A stretch of DNA of 47,545 bases from Schlegelella_A sp038225015. Lineage in GTDB: Bacteria > Pseudomonadota > Gammaproteobacteria > Burkholderiales > Burkholderiaceae_C. The stretch is from positions 1 through 47,545 of the forward strand of contig JBBRFB010000010.1 of NCBI GenBank assembly GCA_038225015.1, in the 5' to 3' direction. Position 1 is the stretch's first letter. Each line of letters opens with the position of its first letter. The position numbers and the translations under genes were made by a program. Below the pieces are notes generated by a model. The model was not told where the DNA came from, did not search any database, and was given only the letters and a program-made list of their open reading frames with translations. Positions 41,775 through 47,545 of this stretch are shown in pieces.

Positions 41775-42689
41775 ATGAAGAAAGTCCCGCTTTACAGCCG
41801 CTCCCGTCGCGCGATCGAGAACGCCGAGCCAACGCCGCCGCCTGCCGCCGTCGGCCCGCCTTCCCGGCGGTCGCGCCTCGGCGCCGCCGTCGTCCGGCAC
41901 GAGCGCCGGCTCTGGGTCGCCGGGCTCGTGGTCCTGGCAGCCGCATTCTGGTGGTCCGACCCGGTGATGAATTCGAAGCCGGCGCTGACGATGCGGCAGA
42001 TCGACGCCGCAATGCGCCAGTCGATCGAGGAAAAGCCGCTCGTCTCGGCGGCGTCGCGGGCCTACGACGCCATCATTCCGTCGGTGGTTCGCGTCGTCGG
42101 CCTGATGACCGAAGGCGACGACGGCAAGGACGACGTCGAGCATCCGAACGTCGAGCGCGGCGTCGGCACCGGCGTCGTCATCATCGATAACGGCACCATC
42201 CTCACCAACCTGCACGTCGTCGGCAACGCGAAACGGATCAAGGTCACCTTCTTCGACGGCTCGGAGTCCGACGCCGTCCTCGTCAGCGCGCAGCCGGAGA
42301 ACGACCTCGCCGTGCTGCGCGCCAGGACGATTCCCGACGACCTCGAGGCCGCCACCATGCGCACGACGGGCGACCTCTCCCCGGGCGACCAGGTGATCGC
42401 GGTCGGCTTCCCTTTCGGCATCGGTCCCTCGGTCTCGTCGGGCGTCATCTCCGGGCTGAAGCGCCAGTTCCGCTCGCCCGACGGCCAGCAGATGCTGACC
42501 AACCTGATCCAGTTCGACGCCGCCGCCAACCCGGGCAACTCGGGCGGCCCGCTGGTGACGATGGACGGCGAGGTGGTCGGCATCGTCACCGCAATCCTGA
42601 ATCCGAACCGGCAGCGCGTCTTCATCGGCATCGGCTTCGCCATGCCGATCGAGAACGCCGCCGCGGCCGCCGGCATGCCACCGTTCTGA
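41775..42689 (+). CDS. HtrA/DegP-like serine protease without PDZ domain
   Basis: 304-residue trypsin-like protease. One membrane helix at about residues 46-62 anchors it, leaving the protease domain in the periplasm. The catalytic triad is His147 (LTNLHVVG), Asp177 (ENDLAVLRA) and Ser256 (GNSGGPLV), all intact. The chain ends soon after the protease domain, so the PDZ domains found in DegP and DegS are missing. The upstream open frame is longer, but ATG 41775 is the natural start, though it lacks a clear ribosome binding site. It is 37 bases before moxR on the same strand, so co-expression with that module is likely. Confidence 0.9.
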   Translation: MKKVPLYSRSRRAIENAEPTPPPAAVGPPSRRSRLGAAVVRHERRLWVAGLVVLAAAFWWSDPVMNSKPALTMRQIDAAMRQSIEEKPLVSAASRAYDAIIPSVVRVVGLMTEGDDGKDDVEHPNVERGVGTGVVIIDNGTILTNLHVVGNAKRIKVTFFDGSESDAVLVSAQPENDLAVLRARTIPDDLEAATMRTTGDLSPGDQVIAVGFPFGIGPSVSSGVISGLKRQFRSPDGQQMLTNLIQFDAAANPGNSGGPLVTMDGEVVGIVTAILNPNRQRVFIGIGFAMPIENAAAAAGMPPF

Positions 42690-42726
42690 GCGGCCGGCCG
42701 CCCTCCTTCATTCACCGCGAGCCACG

Positions 42727-43749
42727 ATGACCGACCTCACCACCGTTTCCAGCGAAGCCTCCGGCCTGATGGAGCGCGTGCTCTACGAGGTCAAGCGCGT
42801 CGTCGTCGGCCAGGACCACTTCCTCGAGCGCGTCATGGTCGCCGTGCTCGCGCAGGGCCACCTGCTCGTCGAAGGCGTGCCCGGGCTGGCCAAGACGCTC
42901 ACCGTGAAGACGCTGGCGCAGACCCTGCGCGGCACCTTCAAGCGGATCCAGTTCACGCCCGACCTGGTGCCCTCCGACTTGGTCGGCACGCGCATCTTCA
43001 ATCCGCGCACCGGTGAATTCAGCACGTCGCTCGGGCCGGTCTTCACGCACCTGCTGCTCGCCGACGAGATCAACCGTGCGCCGGCCAAGGTGCAGAGCGC
43101 ACTGCTCGAAGTGATGCAGGAGCGCCAGGTCACGATCGCCGGCGAGACGCACAAGGTCCCCGAGCCTTTCCTCGTGATGGCGACGCAGAACCCGATCGAG
43201 ACCGAAGGCACCTACCCCCTGCCGGAAGCCCAGGTCGACCGCTTCATGATGAAGGTGCTGGTCGACTACCCGAGCGAGGAAGAGGAGTTCGTGATCGCGC
43301 AGCGCGTCACCGGCACGGCGCCCGTCATGTCGGCGATCGCCAGCATGGGCCAGGTGGCCGAACTGCAGCAAGAATGCCGCAAGGTCTACGTCGACCCCTC
43401 GCTCATGCAGTACGCCGTCCGCCTGGTGAGCGCGACCCGGCGGCCGGAGCGCTACGGGCTCGGCGACATCGCCAAGTACCTCACCTTCGGCGCCAGCCCG
43501 CGAGCGACGATCGGCCTCATCGAGGGCGCCCGCGCCCTCGCGTTCATGCGCGGCCGCAGCTATGCGCTGCCCGAAGACATGACCGGCCTCGTCGGCGACG
43601 TGCTCCGCCACCGCCTCGTCCTGTCGTACGAGGCGCTCGCCGAAGGCATGGATGCCGATGCCATCATCCAGCGGGTGGCGAAGAAGATCCCGGTTCCCGA
43701 CAAGCCCCTGGCGCCGAATGCCGAGTCCGGCCGTGCCCAGCAAGGCTGA
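42727..43749 (+). CDS. MoxR family AAA+ ATPase
   Basis: 340-residue MoxR-type AAA+ ATPase, a chaperone-like enzyme that helps mature complexes, often together with VWA-domain partners. Walker A is GVPGLAKT at residues 50-57, Walker B is LLADEIN followed by the sensor-1 MATQNPIETEGTYPLPEAQ, and the C-terminal lid has ARATIGLIEGARALAF. All motifs are intact. It overlaps the DUF58 gene by 17-32 bases depending on the start chosen. The moxR-DUF58-VWA order is the usual conserved set in many bacteria. Confidence 0.96.
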   Translation: MTDLTTVSSEASGLMERVLYEVKRVVVGQDHFLERVMVAVLAQGHLLVEGVPGLAKTLTVKTLAQTLRGTFKRIQFTPDLVPSDLVGTRIFNPRTGEFSTSLGPVFTHLLLADEINRAPAKVQSALLEVMQERQVTIAGETHKVPEPFLVMATQNPIETEGTYPLPEAQVDRFMMKVLVDYPSEEEEFVIAQRVTGTAPVMSAIASMGQVAELQQECRKVYVDPSLMQYAVRLVSATRRPERYGLGDIAKYLTFGASPRATIGLIEGARALAFMRGRSYALPEDMTGLVGDVLRHRLVLSYEALAEGMDADAIIQRVAKKIPVPDKPLAPNAESGRAQQG

Positions 43750-44758
43750 CGCCGATCGCCTGTTCGCCACCGTGCCCGACCCGGCGGCGCCCGGCGAAGT
43801 CGACGACACGAGCGCCGAGGCGCTCCTCAAGCGCATGGAGTGGACCGTCCTGCGCCGGCTCGACGGCCTGCTGCAGGGCGACCACCGCACGTTGATGCGC
43901 GGCGCCGGACTCGACCTCGCCGACCTGCGCGAGTACCAGCACCACGACGACGTCCGCCACATCGACTGGAACGTGACGGCGCGAATGCAGCAGCCGTACG
44001 TGCGCCAGTTCACCGAAGACCGCGAGCTCTCGGCCTGGTTCCTGGTCGACCTGTCGGCCAGCGTCGACTTCGGCTCGAACCGGTACACCAAGCGCCGCAT
44101 CGCGCGCGAGTTCGTCGCCGTGCTGGCGCGGCTGCTGACGCGCCACGGCAACCGGGTCGGTGCCCTCCTCTACGGCAACGCCGTCGACTGCGTGCTGCCG
44201 GCACGGGGCGGGCGCCGGCACGTTCTCGAGATGCTGCAGCGGATGAACGCGCGGCCGGCTGAAGCGGCCCCCGGCGAGACCGACCTGCGCGAGCTGCTCA
44301 CGGCGGCCGAGCGCAACATCCGCCGCCGTTCGAGCCTGTTCGTCATCTCCGACTTCATCAGCGCGCCGGGCTGGGAGCGGCTGCTCGGGCAGCTCGCCCG
44401 CCGCCACGAGGTGACGGCGGTGCGGCTCTACGACCCGCTCGAGATGGATCTGCCCGATATCGGCCTCTTGACGATGCGCGACGCCGAGACCGGCGAGCAG
44501 ATCGTCGTCGACACCCACGACAAGGCATTCCGGCGCCGCTTCGCTGCCGCCGCCGAACGCCGCGAGGAGGCCCTGCGCGCGGCGCTCGCCGCCGCCGGCG
44601 TCGACACGCTCGAGCTCGCGACCGACGACGACCTGGTCGACTCCATCCTGCGTTTCGCCGACCTGAAGAAGCAGCGCAGCCGGCTCGCCAACTGGAGCGG
44701 CGCCCGCGCCGGTGCGCCGGCCCATGTGCGGCCGGCAGCCGCGGCACGAAGCGACTAG
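43718..44758 (+). CDS. DUF58 domain-containing protein
   Basis: 346-residue DUF58 protein if it begins at ATG 43718; a GTG at 43733 gives 341 residues and is also possible. The signature DLREYQHHDDVRHIDWNVTARMQQPYVRQF (about residues 70-100) is typical, and the C-terminal half looks VWA-like: FLVDLSASVDFG, FVISDFISAPGW. No membrane segment is obvious, unlike many DUF58 proteins. It is the middle gene of the moxR-DUF58-VWA set and probably the direct partner of the MoxR ATPase. Confidence 0.9.
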   Translation: MPSPAVPSKADADRLFATVPDPAAPGEVDDTSAEALLKRMEWTVLRRLDGLLQGDHRTLMRGAGLDLADLREYQHHDDVRHIDWNVTARMQQPYVRQFTEDRELSAWFLVDLSASVDFGSNRYTKRRIAREFVAVLARLLTRHGNRVGALLYGNAVDCVLPARGGRRHVLEMLQRMNARPAEAAPGETDLRELLTAAERNIRRRSSLFVISDFISAPGWERLLGQLARRHEVTAVRLYDPLEMDLPDIGLLTMRDAETGEQIVVDTHDKAFRRRFAAAAERREEALRAALAAAGVDTLELATDDDLVDSILRFADLKKQRSRLANWSGARAGAPAHVRPAAAARSD

Positions 44759-44767
44759 AGTGCCGAC

Positions 44768-45814
44768 GTGAACGCGTTGCGCCTGCTCACCTTCCTGTGG
44801 CCGAACATGCTGTGGGCGATGATGGCCGTGCCGGTGCTCGTCCTCCTCTACGTCCTTCTCGTCACGCGGCGCAAGAAAACGACGCTGCGTTACGCGAACC
44901 TGGGCCTGGTGAAGGAGGCGCTCGGCGGGCGCAGCGCCTGGCGGCGTCACGTGCCGCCCGCCATCATGCTGGTCGCGCTTGCCGCCCTGCTCTTCGCGAC
45001 CTCGCGGCCGGCCGCCCTCATCACCCTGCCCTCGGCCCAGGAGACGATCGTCCTGGCGATGGACGTTTCCGGAAGCATGCGTGCCGCCGACGTGGAGCCG
45101 AACCGGCTCGTCGCGTCGCAGGAGGCGGCCAAGAGCTTCGTCGCCGACCTGCCGAGGAGCGTCAAGATCGCCGTCGTCTCGTTCGCCGGCACCGCCGCGG
45201 TCGTGCAGGCGCCGACGCTCTCGCGCGACGACGTCAATGCCGCGATCGACCGTTTCCAGCTGCAGCGCGGCACGGCCATCGGCAGCGGCATCGTGCTCTC
45301 GCTGGCGACCATCTTCCCCGACGCCGGCATCGACCTGTCTCAGATCACCGGCGCCCGCGAAATGCCACCCGGCCCGAACGACAAGCCGAAGCCGGCGTTC
45401 ACGCCGGTGCCACCCGGCTCCTTCAATTCGGCGGCCATCATCCTGCTCACCGACGGCCAGCGCACCACCGGGCCCGAGTCACTCGAGGCGGCGAAGATGG
45501 CCGCTGACCGCGGCGTGCGCATCTACACGGTCGGCATCGGCACGAAGGAGGGCGAGACGATCGGCTTCGAGGGCTGGTCGATGCGCGTGCGCCTCGACGA
45601 GGAAACGCTGAAGGGTATCGCCAACCTGACCCATGCCGACTATTTCTACGCCGGCACCGCCGCCGATCTGAAGAAGGTCTACCAGGGCCTCAGCACGCGC
45701 CTGGTCGTCGAGCGCAAGGAGACCGAGATCACCGCCCTGCTCGCCGCCCTCGGCGCCGCCCTGGTCGTGGTCGCGGCGGGCCTGTCGGTGTGGTGGTTCG
45801 GCCGGGTCGCCTGA
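44768..45814 (+). CDS. VWA domain-containing membrane protein (BatA-like)
   Basis: 348-residue protein with two N-terminal membrane helices (about 13-32 and 64-77), a von Willebrand A domain from about residue 93 to 300, and a C-terminal helix near 322-343. The metal-ion-dependent adhesion site is intact (DVSGS, residues 99-103, and later TDGQRTTGP). This is the layout of BatA-type proteins. It starts with GTG 44768, nine bases after the DUF58 stop. MoxR, DUF58 and VWA proteins are thought to form an envelope-linked complex for stress response or protein assembly; the client is not known here. Confidence 0.92.
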   Translation: MNALRLLTFLWPNMLWAMMAVPVLVLLYVLLVTRRKKTTLRYANLGLVKEALGGRSAWRRHVPPAIMLVALAALLFATSRPAALITLPSAQETIVLAMDVSGSMRAADVEPNRLVASQEAAKSFVADLPRSVKIAVVSFAGTAAVVQAPTLSRDDVNAAIDRFQLQRGTAIGSGIVLSLATIFPDAGIDLSQITGAREMPPGPNDKPKPAFTPVPPGSFNSAAIILLTDGQRTTGPESLEAAKMAADRGVRIYTVGIGTKEGETIGFEGWSMRVRLDEETLKGIANLTHADYFYAGTAADLKKVYQGLSTRLVVERKETEITALLAALGAALVVVAAGLSVWWFGRVA

Positions 45815-45987
45815 CACACGCGGTTACGCGCCTCACCTCGCGGACACGTCCCGGCCCTCAAGAACCGCCCGCCCGCTGCCGAAGCAGAACCTGTACCGGT
45901 CCGCAAACAGCGCGCTGCCGCGCGCCCGAGGGGCGGATACGGTTCGGGCCTCAGGCGAGGCCGCACACATGGCGGAGGCCGATTCAG

Positions 45988-46371
45988 ATGTCCACCTATC
46001 GTTTGTACAAGTCGCCCACCGGCGACGTCGTCCGGGTCAAGCTCGGCTTTTCCTGGCAGGCGTTCTTCGTCGGCTCGCTTTCGGCGATCGTCCGCCGCAC
46101 CTGGCTCCTGGCCGCGGTCGGCTTTCTCTTCTACGTCGTCTCCGCGTACGTGAGCGGGGCGCCGGCGTCGAGCTCGCGCACCGTCGCCCTCGCCCTCGCC
46201 CTGCTCGGCTTCTACGGCGTCTACATGGTCTTTTGCGGCATCAACGCCAGCCGCTGGCTGGGCGACTCGCTGCGTCGCCGCGGCTACAGCATGGTCGGCG
46301 AGGAACGGTCGGGGTTCTGGAAGCGCGGGCGTCGTGCCGGAACGCCGGACGCCAAGAGCTACTCGCACTGA
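45988..46371 (+). CDS. DUF2628 domain-containing membrane protein
   Basis: 127-residue protein with the DUF2628 pattern: YRLYKSPTGDVVRVKLGFSWQAFFVGSLSAIVRR at residues 4-37, then two membrane helices near 39-55 and 66-86. ATG 45988 has GGAGG ten bases upstream. Function is unknown. A 6-bp hairpin (GGCCTC at 45947-45952, GAGGCC at 45957-45962) lies just upstream. It is convergent with imuB, 12 bases away. Confidence 0.85.
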   Translation: MSTYRLYKSPTGDVVRVKLGFSWQAFFVGSLSAIVRRTWLLAAVGFLFYVVSAYVSGAPASSSRTVALALALLGFYGVYMVFCGINASRWLGDSLRRRGYSMVGEERSGFWKRGRRAGTPDAKSYSH

Positions 46372-46383
46372 CCCGCGGCCGCT

Positions 46384-47545
46384 TCAACCGAAGCGGCCGT
46401 GGAGAAACCAGCCACCGGTGGCCGCATCGCCGCGGGCGAGCGCCGACAGCGGCAGCCGCTCGCGATAGAGCCAGACCAGGGCGCCATCGGCGGCCTGCGC
46501 GATGAAGTAGTCGCGCTCGGCCAGGGCGCCGTCCCACCAGCCGGCCTCGATGCGTTCCGGGCCCGACAGCAACTGCAGCGGCCGGCCTTCGAGCAGCGGG
46601 CCGGCGCCCTGCTCGACCAGCGGCTCGGGCACCGGCAGCAGCCAGACCGGCCGGTCGCCGGCCCGACCTTGCTCGAGGAGCCCCGTCGCCGTCTCGCGGG
46701 GTCCTGGCGGCACCGCCGCGACGCGCCCGCTTCGGCCCGCACCCTGCCGGGCCCCGGCCGGGTGGCGGCCGCGAGCCGCCTCGGCCGGGCGCATCGTGCT
46801 CGCCCGTTCGGGACGATGGTCGTCGACGGCGACCAGGTGCTGCACCTGGCTGGCGCCGAGCCGGGCCTGCAACCGCTCGATCAGCCGGGTCAGGCCTTCC
46901 TGTTCGCCCCGCGTCGTCGGGAAGAGCTCGCTGTTGGCCGGTGCGCGCTTCGAGATGTCCTCGGCCTGCAGCGCCAGCTCGAGCGTCGGTGCCGGCAGCT
47001 GCAGGCGGGCGAGATGCTCGCGCAGCAGGACGAGCAGGTGGGCGCTGTCGCGCGACGGCTCGGCCAGGGCGATGTCGAGTGCACTGGCCTGTGGCGTGCG
47101 GTCGCCCTCCTGCCAGCGGGTCTCGTGATGCATCAGCAGCTTGAAGCGACGCACGAAGGCATGCTGTGCGCCGAGCCACGCGACCAGTCGCTCGAGCAGC
47201 ACCGAAGCGCCCTGCAGCACCTGCTCGGTGGTGTCGGCACGGGCGAACAGCTCGAGCCGGCTCTCGAAGGCCGGCGGCAGCACGATGGGCTCGCGCGGGT
47301 CGGGCCGGTGGCCGACCGCGCAGTCGATCTCGGCCAGCAGCGCCTCGCCGAAGCGCCGGGCCAGGCCGGCTCGCGGCAGGGCGAGCAGATCGCCGAGGGT
47401 GCGCAGGCCCATGCCCTGCAGCGCTTCCCAGTGCTCGCGGCCCGGGCCGAGCAGCCAGACCGGCGCGGCCTCGAGCGCCAGCCGGGTTGCCGCGAGATCG
47501 CTGCAGAGCGGCGGCGGCCGGACGCGGGCGAGGATGGCGGCGCCC
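46384..47545 (-). CDS. imuB: ImuB, DNA polymerase Y-family protein, C-terminal part (cut by window edge)
   Basis: The open frame runs in from the right edge and ends at 46384, giving the last 386 residues. The visible part begins in the palm/thumb region, with GLRTLGDLLALPRAGLARRFG, a helix-hairpin-helix-type segment. The little finger region follows, with FESRLELFARADTTEQVLQG, LVAWLGAQHAFVRRFKLLMHHE and a long C-terminal region ending ATGGWFLHGRFG. ImuB acts with ImuA and DnaE2 in SOS mutagenesis and lacks the catalytic acids of true Y-family polymerases; the position of those residues is outside the window, so that cannot be checked here. imuA and dnaE2 would be expected to the right. Confidence 0.85.
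   Translation of the reverse strand, partial: GAAILARVRPPPLCSDLAATRLALEAAPVWLLGPGREHWEALQGMGLRTLGDLLALPRAGLARRFGEALLAEIDCAVGHRPDPREPIVLPPAFESRLELFARADTTEQVLQGASVLLERLVAWLGAQHAFVRRFKLLMHHETRWQEGDRTPQASALDIALAEPSRDSAHLLVLLREHLARLQLPAPTLELALQAEDISKRAPANSELFPTTRGEQEGLTRLIERLQARLGASQVQHLVAVDDHRPERASTMRPAEAARGRHPAGARQGAGRSGRVAAVPPGPRETATGLLEQGRAGDRPVWLLPVPEPLVEQGAGPLLEGRPLQLLSGPERIEAGWWDGALAERDYFIAQAADGALVWLYRERLPLSALARGDAATGGWFLHGRFG

Noticed and set aside
1..47545. tRNA, rRNA, CRISPR arrays, insertion sequences, prophage or toxin-antitoxin genes
   Set aside because: Looked for in all gaps; every gap is under 300 bases and none holds such an element.

Overview
This is a GC-rich, gene-dense bacterial chromosome segment, most likely from an environmental Burkholderiales-type betaproteobacterium. 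The evidence is inference from gene content: an E. coli-type MurB next to YajQ, the long ArgG form, a ribF-ileS-lspA block, TRAP and Tct-type carboxylate transporters, malonyl-CoA decarboxylase, an EamA/LysE exporter repertoire and ImuB. No rRNA, tRNA, CRISPR array, insertion sequence or phage gene was seen. Most genes abut or overlap and codon use looks uniform, so this reads as ordinary chromosome with a few accessory modules.

Layout. 1-5.8 kb: a Ser/Thr kinase cut by the left edge, argG, a Lys-rich unknown protein, murB, and a coupled yajQ/retropepsin-like pair. 5.8-12.7 kb: an MFS transporter facing a run of two acyl-CoA dehydrogenases, a P1-family self-processing peptidase, a Tat/lipoprotein hydrolase and an RsuA-type pseudouridine synthase. 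12.7-20.8 kb: short MetE-like methyltransferase, a 68-residue conserved small protein, exonuclease III, RidA, malonyl-CoA decarboxylase, an S9 peptidase and two exporters. 20.8-25.4 kb: ribF-ileS-lspA, with a strong hairpin between ribF and ileS.

25.4-31.0 kb is the most system-like accessory region. A TRAP transporter (dctQ-dctM-dctP), an RraA-like protein and a 2-keto-3-deoxygluconate-kinase-like PfkB protein form one minus-strand operon. It ends in a decayed cupin dioxygenase gene and lies divergent from a GntR/FCD regulator, with tandem 7-bp repeats between them. The cluster probably imports and breaks down a sugar acid or another 4-hydroxy-2-keto acid. 31.2-34.1 kb holds a GST, a quinone oxidoreductase, a DUF2007 protein and an EamA transporter. 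34.2-37.9 kb is a gamma-glutamyltransferase joined to tctA and tctB without an adjacent tctC. 38.0-41.6 kb is a tightly overlapping tatD / spermidine-synthase-like / GspE-like operon. 41.8-46.4 kb carries a PDZ-less HtrA protease, then moxR-DUF58-VWA and a DUF2628 protein. The right edge cuts imuB.

Coordinates were read by eye from the sequence and the translations. Function calls rest on motif recognition, not on searches. Both edge genes are partial.
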